Assembly: GCA_028292405.1 (NCBI GenBank)
Contig: JAQGMJ010000040.1
Span: 124,001-188,000 of the forward strand
Length of the DNA: 64,000 bases
Reading direction: 5' to 3'
DNA from: Betaproteobacteria bacterium
Lineage (GTDB): Bacteria > Pseudomonadota > Gammaproteobacteria > Burkholderiales > JAEUOS01
The notes beneath the pieces were generated by a model. It searched no databases. It was given only the letters and a program-made list of their open reading frames with translations, and had not been told where the DNA came from. Position 1 is the first letter of the stretch. Each line of letters opens with the position of its first letter. This document shows, in pieces, positions 48,137-58,154 of this stretch. A program made the position numbers and the translations under genes.

Positions 48137-48980
48137 GCGCCTCGCCGTCTTCAGGCAGGCGCTCGACGCGCAGGATATGCACCTGGCGGCTGTCGGCGCG
48201 CAGCACCTGGAACTTGAAGCCGCTGATCACCGCCACCTCGCCGCGCTTGGGCACGCGGCCGAAGCGATGGATCACCAGGCCGCCGATGGTATCGGCTTCG
48301 TCATTGGGCAGCGTGGCGCCGAAGTGTTCGTTGAAGTCGCTGATCTCAGTCAGAGCGCGTACGCGGTGGCGGCCGTCGCGGTCCGCCAGGATGTTGTCCT
48401 CGGCCTCGTCGAAGTCGAACTCGTCGTCGATCTCGCCGACGATCTGCTCCAGCACGTCCTCGATGGTCACGAGACCAGCGACGCCGCCGTACTCGTCGAC
48501 CACGATGGCAATGTGGTTGCGGTTGGCGCGGAACTGGCGCAGGAGGTCGTTTAAGCGCTTGCTCTCGGGGATGAACACCACCGGGCGCAATATCTCGCGG
48601 ATCTTCAGTTCCTCGCCGGCGTAGATGCGCAGGAGGTCCTTCGCCAGCAGGATGCCGATCACCTCGTCGCGGTTCTTGTCGATCACCGGAAAGCGGGAGT
48701 GCGCTGTTGCGATCACGCTGGCCATGAACTTGTCGAGCGGATCGTTGATGTCGATCACGTCCATCTGCGCGCGCGGCACCATGATGTCGCGGGCGGAGAG
48801 CTCGGAGGTCTGCATCACCCCTTCGATCATCGCCAGCGCTTCGGCGTCGAGCAGGTCGCGCTCGCGGGCGGAATGCAGCAGTTCGATGAGTTGCCCGCGG
48901 TCTTCGGGCTTGCGCATGATCAGCGCGGACAGGCGTTCTAGCAGGCTTGCTTTAGGCGGCGGACTAATCGCGTCGTCCAT
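48129..48980 (-). CDS. corC: CBS-domain Mg/Co efflux protein (CorC family)
   Basis: ARDIMVPRAQMDVIDINDPLDKFM...FRANRNHIAIVVDEYGGVAGLVTIEDVLEQIVGEIDDE. Confidence 0.93.
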   Translation of the reverse strand: MDDAISPPPKASLLERLSALIMRKPEDRGQLIELLHSARERDLLDAEALAMIEGVMQTSELSARDIMVPRAQMDVIDINDPLDKFMASVIATAHSRFPVIDKNRDEVIGILLAKDLLRIYAGEELKIREILRPVVFIPESKRLNDLLRQFRANRNHIAIVVDEYGGVAGLVTIEDVLEQIVGEIDDEFDFDEAEDNILADRDGRHRVRALTEISDFNEHFGATLPNDEADTIGGLVIHRFGRVPKRGEVAVISGFKFQVLRADSRQVHILRVERLPEDGEAHA

Positions 48981-49066
48981 GGTGCCTTGAGCGGCGGTAA
49001 GGAACAAGAACGTAGGATACACGTTCCGCGCCGGCCTCGTGTGACAGGCGGCGCGCCGTTGCCGCG

Positions 49067-49486
49067 TCATTCATAGGGATTTGCATAGCCCAGGCCGCGC
49101 AGGATTTTCACTTCCAGCGCTTCCATCCGCTTCGCCTCGGCGGCCTTTTCGTGGTCGTGGCCGTGGGCGTGCAGCACGCCGTGCACTACCAGGTGGGCAT
49201 AGTGGGCCTCGAGCGCCTTGCCCTGCTCGCGCGCCTCGCGGGCCACCACCTGCGCGCACAGCACGATGTCGGCCTCCGGCGGCTTGCCGCCATAGGGGAA
49301 GGTCAGCACGTTGGTGGCATAGTCGCGGCCGCGAAACTCGCCGTTGAGGGTGCGGCCCTCGGCGGCGTTGACGATGCGGATATTGAGTTGCGCGTCCGCC
49401 GCCGCGGCTGCCTTCGCCCAGCGTTTCAGGCGCGCCGGCGTCGGCAGGCCGGCCACCCGGCTGGCGTATTGCACCGTTACGCCCAT
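49067..49486 (-). CDS. ybeY: Endoribonuclease YbeY
   Basis: [13 protein letters not shown]...[30 protein letters not shown]. Confidence 0.95.
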   Translation of the reverse strand: MGVTVQYASRVAGLPTPARLKRWAKAAAAADAQLNIRIVNAAEGRTLNGEFRGRDYATNVLTFPYGGKPPEADIVLCAQVVAREAREQGKALEAHYAHLVVHGVLHAHGHDHEKAAEAKRMEALEVKILRGLGYANPYE

Positions 49487-50507
49487 CAGCGCCGCCCGGG
49501 ACCGCGTGTGTGGGCGCTGCGCAGCAGGTTGTCGGCGACGTCGCTCCTCCCTTCCAGCGCCAGCTTGGCTGAATGCGCCTCGTAGGCTTCGACGATGCGC
49601 CCCACCAGCGGGTGACGCACCACGTCGCTGGAATTGAACTGCGTGGTGGCGATGCCGCGCACGTCCTTCAGGATGTGCATGGCTTCGATCAGTCCGCTCT
49701 GGTTGCCGCGCGGCAGGTCGATCTGCGTCGGATCGCCGGTGACCACTGCCTTGGCGCCGAAGCCCATGCGCGTGAGGAACATCTTCATCTGCTCCGGCGT
49801 GGTGTTCTGCGCCTCGTCGAGGATGATGAAGGCATGGTTCAGGGTACGGCCGCGCATGTAGGCCAGCGGGGCGATCTCGATCGCGCCCTTTTCGAACATC
49901 TTGCCGACCTTGTCATGGCCCATCAGGTCGTACAGCGCATCGTACAGCGGGCGCAGGTAGGGGTCGACCTTTTGCGCCAGGTCGCCGGGCAAAAAGCCCA
50001 GGCGCTCGCCGGCTTCGACCGCCGGGCGCACGAGGACAATTCTTTTCACGGCATCACGCTCCAACGCATCCACCGCGCAGGCTACCGCGAGGTAGGTCTT
50101 GCCGGTGCCGGCCGGGCCGACGCCCAGCGTCACGTCGTGCGCCAGGATTTTTTCCAGGTATTCGCGCTGGTTCGGCGTGCGGCCGGCAAGGTCGCGGCGC
50201 CGCGTCATCAGGCGCGGCGCGTCTTCATCGGCCAGGCCGGGATTGCGGATATCGATCACGCCGAGCTGCACATCGTCGAGCTCGATGGCGCGGTCTGCCT
50301 GGGCGTAGAACTGCTCCAGCAGCGAAGCGCCGCGCTCGACATTCTCCGCGCTGCCGGTCAGCTTGATGCGGGTGCCGCGACGGGTCAGGATGATGTCCAG
50401 CGCGGCTTCGAGCTGGCGCAGGTTGGCGTCCAGCGGGCCGCACAGGTTGGCGAGCCGCTTGTTGTCGGCGGGCTCGAAACGGAGTTCTTTGTTGGTGGCT
50501 TTCATGA
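49486..50507 (-). CDS. ybeZ: PhoH family ATPase
   Basis: [21 protein letters not shown]...[33 protein letters not shown]. Confidence 0.95.
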
Positions 50508-50592
50508 CGTCTTTCAATTGGTGGCGATGCGCAGCATTGCAAGCGGAATGGCCCTGGTGCGTGGGCCGGACCGTGAGCGGCAAGCAGGCGGC

Positions 50593-51930
50593 TTACTGCA
50601 TCGTCACCACCTCGCCACGCAGGGAATGCGGCAGGGCATCCGTGATGCGCACTTCGGCAAAGCCGCCGATCAGGCGTGGGTTGCCGGCGAAATTGACCAC
50701 CCGGTTGTTCTCGGTGCGCCCCGAAAGCTCTTCGGCATTCTTTCTCGCGCGGCCTTCCACCAGCACGCGCTCGACATTGCCCACCATGCGCTCGCTGATG
50801 CCGGTCGCCTGTTTTTCGACCTGTGCCTGCAGGCGCTGCAGGCGTTCCAGTTTCAGGGTTTGCGGGGTGTCGTCCTGCAGGTCCGCCGCCGGGGTGCCGG
50901 GGCGGCGCGAATAGACGAAGCTGAAGGAAGCGTCGAAATTGACTTCCTCGATCAGTTTCATGGTCGCGTTGAAGTCGGCCTCGGTCTCGCCGGGAAAGCC
51001 GACGATGAAGTCGGACGACAAGGTCAGTTGCGGGCGCGCCGCCAGCAGCTTGCGCACGATCGACTTGAACTCCAGCACGGTGTAGCCGCGCTTCATCGCC
51101 GCCAGCACGCGGTCGCTGCCGGACTGCACCGGCAGGTGCAGGTGCGACACCAGTTGCGGCACCTGGGCGTAGACGTCGATCACGCGCTGGGTCATCTCAC
51201 GCGGATGCGAGGTGGTGTAGCGGATGCGTTCGATTCCTGGAATCTCGGCGACGTACTCGATCAGCATGGCGAAGTCGGCGATCTCGGCGCTGGCCTTGGC
51301 CATCTTGCCGCGATAGGCGTTGACGTTCTGCCCGAGCAAGGTCACTTCATGCACGCCCTGGTCGGCCAGGCCGGCGATCTCGGTCAGCACGTCGTCGAAA
51401 TTGCGCGACACTTCTTCGCCGCGCGTATAGGGCACGACGCAAAAGCTGCAATATTTGCTGCAGCCTTCCATGATGGAGACAAAGGCCGAGACGCCATCGG
51501 TGCGCGCCGGCGGCAGGTGGTCGAACTTTTCCACTTCGGGAAACGAGATGTCCACCTGCGGGCGGCCGCTGCTCTTGCGCTTAGCGATCAGCGCCGGCAG
51601 GCGGTGCAGGGTCTGCGGGCCGAACACCACGTCGACGTACGGCGCGCGCGCGACGATGGCCGCGCCTTCCTGGCTGGCGACGCAGCCGCCGACGCCGATG
51701 ATCAGGTTCGGGTTGGCGAGCTTCAATTCTCTCGCGCGTCCGAGGTCGGAGAACACTTTCTCCTGCGCTTTTTCGCGCACCGAGCAGGTGTTGAAAATAA
51801 TGATGTCGGCTTCGGCCGGGACCTGAGTCGCGATAGTCGCTTCGTCGGCATTGAGCACGTCTGCCATTTTGTCCGAGTCATACTCGTTCATCTGGCAGCC
51901 GAAGGTCTTGATGTAGAGCTTTTTCGGCAT
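50593..51930 (-). CDS. miaB: tRNA-2-methylthio-N6-dimethylallyladenosine synthase
   Basis: [22 protein letters not shown]...[24 protein letters not shown]. Confidence 0.97.
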   Translation of the reverse strand: MPKKLYIKTFGCQMNEYDSDKMADVLNADEATIATQVPAEADIIIFNTCSVREKAQEKVFSDLGRARELKLANPNLIIGVGGCVASQEGAAIVARAPYVDVVFGPQTLHRLPALIAKRKSSGRPQVDISFPEVEKFDHLPPARTDGVSAFVSIMEGCSKYCSFCVVPYTRGEEVSRNFDDVLTEIAGLADQGVHEVTLLGQNVNAYRGKMAKASAEIADFAMLIEYVAEIPGIERIRYTTSHPREMTQRVIDVYAQVPQLVSHLHLPVQSGSDRVLAAMKRGYTVLEFKSIVRKLLAARPQLTLSSDFIVGFPGETEADFNATMKLIEEVNFDASFSFVYSRRPGTPAADLQDDTPQTLKLERLQRLQAQVEKQATGISERMVGNVERVLVEGRARKNAEELSGRTENNRVVNFAGNPRLIGGFAEVRITDALPHSLRGEVVTMQ

Positions 51931-52114
51931 GATGGGCGGGGGAACCGTTGTATAGACGGCGCCGCGGTAAAAAGAGGTGAGGGCCGCGGATTGCGGTTCG
52001 CGCGTGGGTGCGATGCGGCCAGGGCGCGATTCTACCAAAAGGGGGCTTGTCGCCACCGTGGGGCGAAACAACGGTAAACCACGGTGGTTTCCGGATTTTC
52101 GAAGCGCGGATTTT

Positions 52115-52158
52115 GCCCAACCTGATAAAACCCGATGTTTTTTCCACAATTTCGGCGC
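52115..52158 (+). repeat. Dispersed ~40-bp repeat, copy 4
   Basis: GCCCAACCTGATAAAACCCGATGTTTTTTCCACAATTTCGGCGC, similar to copies at 17.76-17.93 kb. Confidence 0.7.
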
Positions 52159-52362
52159 CTGCCCAACACAAACGTGTTTGCCGCCGGCGCGCGGTCGCGG
52201 TCGGGCGGGTTCACCCGCGGAGGCTGGGCGCCGACCCTGGTGGGGCAAGGCGCCGCGGCGCAATCGGCGGACTGTGGCGGACATGGTGTAACCAGGCATT
52301 TATCGAAGAGGAATGTTCCAAACATACGCTAGTGGAGCAACTAAGTGTGGTTGATTTGCAGT

Positions 52363-52394
52363 GGCGGTTTAACGGCGGTTTAACGGCGGTTCAG
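52363..52394. repeat. Tandem 11-bp repeat GGCGGTTTAAC (~2.8 copies)
   Basis: GGCGGTTTAACGGCGGTTTAACGGCGGTTCAG. Confidence 0.8.
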
Positions 52395-52505
52395 GGGGTT
52401 CCTCGACATGAGGGCATGCGCCCCGGTCTTGATAAGATGCGTCGCCTTGCCCGCGCGCGGGCTACGACCCAAACAACGATACAAACGAACAATATGGAGA
52501 CCTCG

Positions 52506-53465
52506 ATGAAATCCCTCTTCCGCCTCTGCCTGCTGCTGTGCTGCGCCCCCGCGCTGGCGCAGACTGCTTTTCCCAGCCGCCCCGTGACCCTGATCGTGCC
52601 GGTGGCGCCCGCAGGCATCCTCGACCAGTCGGCGCGCATGGTGGCGCCGGCGATGGGCGCGGCCCTGGGCCAGAGCGTGGTGATCGACAACCGGCCCGGC
52701 GCCAGCGGCAACATTGGGGCCACCTACGTGGCGCGCGCCAAGCCGGACGGCTATACGCTGCTGATCGGGTATTCCATGTTTCACGTCGGCAACCCGGTGA
52801 TGTTCAAGGACATGCAGTGGGACCCGGTCAAGGACTTCACCGGCGTCGGCATGATCGCCGTCGCCCCGCACGTGATTACCGTCAATCCGCAGCAACCATT
52901 CCAGAACCTGAAGGAACTGGTGGACTACGCGCGCGCCAACCCGGGCAAGCTGAACTACTCGACCTCGGGCAACGGCTCGGTGCCGCACGTGGGCATGGAA
53001 TTGTTCAAGCAGCTTTACAAGATCGACATCACGCACGTGGCCTACAAGGGCGCGGGGCCGGCGGCGCTGGACGCGATTGCCGGCAACGTGCAAATGACGG
53101 TGGCGACGCCGCCCTCGGTGATCGGCTTCATCAAGAACGGCCGCCTGCGTGCCTTGGCCACCGCGGCGAAAAGCCGGGCGGCTGTGCTGCCGGATGTGCC
53201 GACCACCGCCGAGGCCGGCTTTCCCGGTGTCGAGATGGAAGCCTGGGTGTCGATTTTCGCACCCACCGGCACGCCGCCCGAGGTGCTGGCGAAATTGAGC
53301 GGCGCGCTCAAGCAGGCGCTGGAGACGCCCGAAGCCAAGCAGTCCGGCGCCACCGCGGGCATGGACATCCGTTACCTGACGCCGGCGCAACTCGATGCGC
53401 AGGTAAAGAAGGACATCGGCTACTGGCAGCCGGTGATCCGCAGGGCGCACATCGTCATCGAATAG
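52506..53465 (+). CDS. Bug/TctC family substrate-binding protein
   Basis: Signal peptide; FPSRPVTLIVPVAPAGILDQSARMVAPAMG...IDNRPGASGNIGATYVARAKPDGYTLLIG. Confidence 0.9.
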   Translation: MKSLFRLCLLLCCAPALAQTAFPSRPVTLIVPVAPAGILDQSARMVAPAMGAALGQSVVIDNRPGASGNIGATYVARAKPDGYTLLIGYSMFHVGNPVMFKDMQWDPVKDFTGVGMIAVAPHVITVNPQQPFQNLKELVDYARANPGKLNYSTSGNGSVPHVGMELFKQLYKIDITHVAYKGAGPAALDAIAGNVQMTVATPPSVIGFIKNGRLRALATAAKSRAAVLPDVPTTAEAGFPGVEMEAWVSIFAPTGTPPEVLAKLSGALKQALETPEAKQSGATAGMDIRYLTPAQLDAQVKKDIGYWQPVIRRAHIVIE

Positions 53466-53818
53466 CGCGGTACTACGCCGCGTTGGTTTCCGGCGGTAAC
53501 GGGCCGACCGGGGTCCGTCGCCAGTTTTCCGCCCCCGGCATTGTCCCGCGAGGGCAATCACTTTAGCCGCGGGCCCCCTCCAGCTTCCCGGTGGTTGGGT
53601 TAAACATGCTGTCGTCATGTTTGGCTTGACCTCGGTACGGGCCCCGGTGTCGTGCGCAGTAAGAACCTACCTACAGCAGAACCGGCGTTTTCTGACAGAG
53701 CGGTTGTTGCCCTGCGGGGACACTTCATCCCGCAACGAGTTTCTCTTGAACGAGTGTGCCGTCGGCGCGCTGTCCGGTTGCAAGAGCTCCAAAAACTTGT
53801 AGGACATAAGGGGAAGCT

Positions 53819-56386
53819 GTGGCTGCAACAATCGCGCGTGATTCGCTCAGGCAATTTTGTGCCCTGGCATTGCTGGGGCTTGTGGTTGTGCCCGCCGCTG
53901 CAGACGAGGCGCCTCGGGAAGTGTCAGCCGCCCAGGCACGGCGGGCGCTCGCCGCCCGGCAGGGAACGCCGGCCGCGGCAGACTTCCGCGAAGGTCCGGA
54001 GGCCCAGATCGCGCCGGGGTCGCTGACGCCGGTGGAAGTCGCCGCCTATCGCGATGCCATCGAGCAAGCGCGGGCCGGACGCGCTGCGCAGGCGCTTGAC
54101 TTCCTGCAGGCGCTGGCGCAGCGCCACCCCGAGCGCCGCGACCTACAGTATGACCTGGTGGTGGTGTCAGGCTGGGCCGGCAAGGACGCCGAGGCCGTGG
54201 CGCTGGCGGACCGCGTCGATCCCGCGGACGCGCCGGCCTACGCGCTCGAAGGGCTGGCCGGTTCTGCCCGCAGGGTGAAGAATTATTCGCTCGCCGAAGC
54301 CCTGTATTTGCGCAGTACCGAACGTTTTCCCGGGCGCATCGAGCCGCAAATCGGGATGATCCTGGTCCAACTGGATGAAAAGCGCATGGACGAAGCCGCC
54401 CGCCGGGCGGGCGAGTTGCGCGCGCGTTACCCGCGCAACCGCGAGGTGCTCGAAACCTATGCCGAAGTGGCGACCGCGCGCGGCGACTATTTCGCCGCCT
54501 TGTCGGCCTATCAGGCGATCCGCGCCGATGCGCCGGACGATCCGGCTGCCTTGCGCGGCGAGGCGCGCACCTTGACGCGCCTAGGCGCGCCGCAGCTTGC
54601 CTTGCAACTGGCCAATGCCCACCCCGGGGTGCTTTCCGAAGCCGAGGTCAACGCCTTTCAGGCCGACAGCACGGCCCATCGTATCCGCTGGGGCACGGCG
54701 ATGGCCAACCAGGGCCATGGCCCGGAGCGTTTCGCCGAGCTCGACCGCGCGCTGGCCGGCAGCGACGCCGTGGAGCCGCGTGCGCTGGACAAGACCGTCT
54801 CGCTGAGCCCGGCCGAACGGCAGATGGCACTGGACCGCGTCAGCGCATTGCGCGGCCGCTATCGCATGCGCGAGGCGGCGGCGTTGTACGAGGCTCTGGC
54901 CGCACGCCCGGAGCCGGTTCCGGCATATGTGAAGGCCGACGCCGCCGCCGCTTACCTTTACCTGCATCAGCCCGAGCGCGCGCGGGACCTGTACCGCGAA
55001 GTGGTGGCGGCCGATCCTGGCAACAGCGGCGCGCAGATCGGCCTGTTCTATGCCCTGGCCGAGAGCGAGGATCACAAGGCCGCGCTGGCGCAAATCGAAC
55101 AACTGGCGGCCGCGACGCCCAAGACCATCAACGCCTACAGCGCGGCCACCACTGAGGCTAACCCGCAATACCTTCCAGTGCAGACCGCGCGCGCGATGGC
55201 GCCGCTGCTTGCGAACCGGCCCGGCGAAGCATGGCGGCGCATGCGCGTTCTCAGCGCCGAAGCGCCCTTCAATATGGAAGCCGGCGTGGGCTACGGCAGC
55301 ACCATGGCGGCGCGCGGCTGGCCACGGCTGGCCGACAAGCAACTGCGCGGCCAATTGACCCTGGACCCCTACGATAGCGGGGCGCTCGGCGAGCATGCCG
55401 AGGCGCTGCTGGAGATGCGCGACTACCGCAGCGCCGAGGCCGAACTGGCGAAAGCGCAGGCCAGCGGCGCGGAAGACGAGCGGGTGGTGCGCGCCACGTA
55501 TCTGGCGCGGGTGCATAACATGATGGAGTTGAACGTCGAAGCCGGTTATGGACGCGGCACCGATGCGCCGACGGGCAGCCGCGACTTCGAGATCGATACC
55601 CATCTATATTCCAGTCCAATCGACTATAACTATCGCGCCTTCCTGCATACCTATGACGGCATGGGCACCTTCGACACCGGTACCGGGCGGTACGATCGCG
55701 CCGGCGTCGGCCTTGAATACCGCTCGACCCACTATCTCGCCTCTGCCGAGTTGACCCAGGACCTGAACCGCGGGCGCACCGGCCTTTCCGTTGCCGGGGC
55801 CTACACGCCGGATGATTTCTGGACCCTGCGCGCGTTTGCCGAGTCGTCGAGCACTTACACACCGGTGCAGGCACGCCTGTTTGGTGTGGACGCCGGGCGC
55901 TATGGCGTCGGCGCTACCTGGCGCGGCAGCGAGTCGACCAGCGCCGGGGTGACGGCATATCGCCTGGCCTTCAGCGACGGCAATCGCCGCGATGTCGAGC
56001 AGGCGCGGGTGACCCAGCGCGTCTACGCCGGCCCGGTGTACCGGCTGGAAGCCACCGGCACGGTGGCGGCTTCGCAGGCATCGAAAAGCAACGTGGCGTA
56101 TTTCAACCCGGGGCGCGATCTGGAGTCCAGCGTGCAGCTGGCCAATGAATGGCTGCAATGGCGCCGCTACGAGCGTGCCTTCCGCCACCGGCTGACATTG
56201 GTCGCCGGCAATTACTGGGAGCAGGGCTTCGGCAGCGGCTCGCTGTACGACGCGCGTTACGAGCAGGAATGGAGCGCCGACGACCGCCTGATCCTGCGCT
56301 ACGGCATCGGCCGTTCGATTCACCCCTACGACGGCGTGCGCAGCGCGCGTAACTACGCAGTGGTTTCCGTGACCTTGAGATTTTGA
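53819..56386 (+). CDS. pgaA: Poly-beta-1,6-GlcNAc export porin PgaA (GTG start)
   Basis: TPR-rich N-terminal half, beta-barrel C-terminus ending ...RNYAVVSVTLRF; followed by pgaBCD. Confidence 0.9.
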   Translation: MAATIARDSLRQFCALALLGLVVVPAAADEAPREVSAAQARRALAARQGTPAAADFREGPEAQIAPGSLTPVEVAAYRDAIEQARAGRAAQALDFLQALAQRHPERRDLQYDLVVVSGWAGKDAEAVALADRVDPADAPAYALEGLAGSARRVKNYSLAEALYLRSTERFPGRIEPQIGMILVQLDEKRMDEAARRAGELRARYPRNREVLETYAEVATARGDYFAALSAYQAIRADAPDDPAALRGEARTLTRLGAPQLALQLANAHPGVLSEAEVNAFQADSTAHRIRWGTAMANQGHGPERFAELDRALAGSDAVEPRALDKTVSLSPAERQMALDRVSALRGRYRMREAAALYEALAARPEPVPAYVKADAAAAYLYLHQPERARDLYREVVAADPGNSGAQIGLFYALAESEDHKAALAQIEQLAAATPKTINAYSAATTEANPQYLPVQTARAMAPLLANRPGEAWRRMRVLSAEAPFNMEAGVGYGSTMAARGWPRLADKQLRGQLTLDPYDSGALGEHAEALLEMRDYRSAEAELAKAQASGAEDERVVRATYLARVHNMMELNVEAGYGRGTDAPTGSRDFEIDTHLYSSPIDYNYRAFLHTYDGMGTFDTGTGRYDRAGVGLEYRSTHYLASAELTQDLNRGRTGLSVAGAYTPDDFWTLRAFAESSSTYTPVQARLFGVDAGRYGVGATWRGSESTSAGVTAYRLAFSDGNRRDVEQARVTQRVYAGPVYRLEATGTVAASQASKSNVAYFNPGRDLESSVQLANEWLQWRRYERAFRHRLTLVAGNYWEQGFGSGSLYDARYEQEWSADDRLILRYGIGRSIHPYDGVRSARNYAVVSVTLRF

Positions 56387-58146
56387 ACATGCACGCCCTG
56401 TCAAAGATTTCGCATATCGTCGCCAGCCTGCTGGCGGCGCTCCTGGGCGGCAGTGCTCTCGGGGCCGCACCGGCGCTGAGCGCGGATCGGGCGCCGATGG
56501 CTGCGCCGGCCGGTTTTGCCGTCGTCCCGCCACCGCCGGGAAGTTTCATTGTGCTGTCGTACCATGAGGTGCGCGACGAAGTGCGTGACTATCCGGACCC
56601 CTACGCGGTGGACAGCGGCGCGCTGGTGGCGCAGTTCGCCTGGCTGCGCGGCAACGGCTATACGCCGGTCAGCCTGCAGGCGATCATCGATGCGCGCAAC
56701 GGTGGCAAGGCGCTGCCCCCGAAAGCGGTGCTGTTGACTTTCGACGACGGCTATCTTTCGTTCTACACCCGCGTCTACCCGCTGCTGCGCGGCTTCGGCT
56801 ATCCGGCGCTGCTGGCGGTGGTCGGCAAATGGATCGATGAGCCGCCGCAGGCGGATCAGCTGTATGGCGAGAAGGCGACGGTGGGTTCCGCCGCTTTCCC
56901 CACTTGGGCGCAGCTGCGCGAGATGGCCGGTTCGGGCCTTGTCGAAATGGCTTCGCATAGCTACGATCTACATCGAGGCATCCTCGCCAACCCGCAGGGC
57001 AATGTCGAGCCCGCCGCCACCGCGCGCCTGTACGACGCCGCCAGCGCCACTTACGAAGACGATACGCAATGGCGAGCGCGGGTTCGAGCCGACATGGAAC
57101 GCAATTCGGCATTGATCGAGCGCCACACCGGACAGCGCCCGCGCGCCATGGTCTGGCCCTACGGCAGCTATAACGACGAGCTGGTACGCATTGCCGGCGA
57201 GCTCGGCATGCCGGTCGACATCACGCTCAATGACGGCCTCAATACGCCGCAGGTGCCGCTGTCGGCGATGCGCCGCCTGCTCGTGATCCACAATCCGCCG
57301 TTGGCCAATTTCACCGGCGAGGTGATCGGGCCCCTGGTGCGCCCCCCGGTGCGTGTGGTCGAGGTCGGCCTCGATCAGGTTTACGATGCCGACCCGGCGC
57401 GCCAGGAGCAGAAGCTTTCGGCATTGCTCGATCGCGTGCTGGCCCTGGGGGTGACGCATGTGTTCCTGCATCCCTTCAGCGATGGCGGCGAGGGCGCGGC
57501 GCTGCAAGCCTATTTCCCCACTCAATCGATGGCGATGCGCGCCGACCTGTTCAACCGGGTGGCCTGGCAGTTGTCGACTCGCGCCGATGTCAAGGTCTGC
57601 GCCGCGATTCCGCCGTCGGTGCTGCGCCTGCCTCCGGCGGTGGGCGGGGCGATCCTGGAAGACCTGGCTCGCGGCGCCAATTTCGAGGGCTTGTATTTCA
57701 TGGCAACGGGAGCAAGTGAGGCTGCTGACAGCACCGCGATGGTCACGGCGAGCGCCCGGTTGGCGCAGGCGGCGCGCAAGTGGCGTGCGCCGCTGTTGCT
57801 GGCGCGCGGCATTGTCGCGTCCGATGTTTCCGCGCAGGCGATCGCGTCGATTTCCGCCGGCGCCGATTGGGTGGTACTGCAATCGCGCGGTGTGGCTCCT
57901 ATCATCGCCCTTGCAGGCGGGGACGCCGCGGCGCAGGTGGGCCAGCCGCGCCTGGTGGTTTTGCTCGATGGCGCGGCCGGGCCGGCGCCGCAGCGCGCCG
58001 GGGCCGAACTGGCGGAGCGCATGCGCGGGCTGCAGCGCGCGGGTGCCCTCAATTTCGGCTTTCGCGAGGACGATTTCATGCGCGATCAGCCGCCACTGGC
58101 GCAGGTCGCACCTGCATTATCCGTACGTGACACCACTTTCAGGTAG
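56383..58146 (+). CDS. pgaB: Poly-beta-1,6-GlcNAc N-deacetylase PgaB
   Basis: FIVLSYHEVRDEVRDYPDPYAVDSGALVAQFAWLRGNGY...VLLTFDDGYLSFYTRVYPLL plus C-terminal GH-like domain. Confidence 0.93.
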   Translation: MNMHALSKISHIVASLLAALLGGSALGAAPALSADRAPMAAPAGFAVVPPPPGSFIVLSYHEVRDEVRDYPDPYAVDSGALVAQFAWLRGNGYTPVSLQAIIDARNGGKALPPKAVLLTFDDGYLSFYTRVYPLLRGFGYPALLAVVGKWIDEPPQADQLYGEKATVGSAAFPTWAQLREMAGSGLVEMASHSYDLHRGILANPQGNVEPAATARLYDAASATYEDDTQWRARVRADMERNSALIERHTGQRPRAMVWPYGSYNDELVRIAGELGMPVDITLNDGLNTPQVPLSAMRRLLVIHNPPLANFTGEVIGPLVRPPVRVVEVGLDQVYDADPARQEQKLSALLDRVLALGVTHVFLHPFSDGGEGAALQAYFPTQSMAMRADLFNRVAWQLSTRADVKVCAAIPPSVLRLPPAVGGAILEDLARGANFEGLYFMATGASEAADSTAMVTASARLAQAARKWRAPLLLARGIVASDVSAQAIASISAGADWVVLQSRGVAPIIALAGGDAAAQVGQPRLVVLLDGAAGPAPQRAGAELAERMRGLQRAGALNFGFREDDFMRDQPPLAQVAPALSVRDTTFR

Positions 58147-58154
58147 GCGCATAA

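Noticed and set aside
49573-52077. 834-aa plus-strand ORF over phoH/miaB
   Set aside because: Antisense to phoH and miaB, which are certain; composition typical of shadow ORFs.
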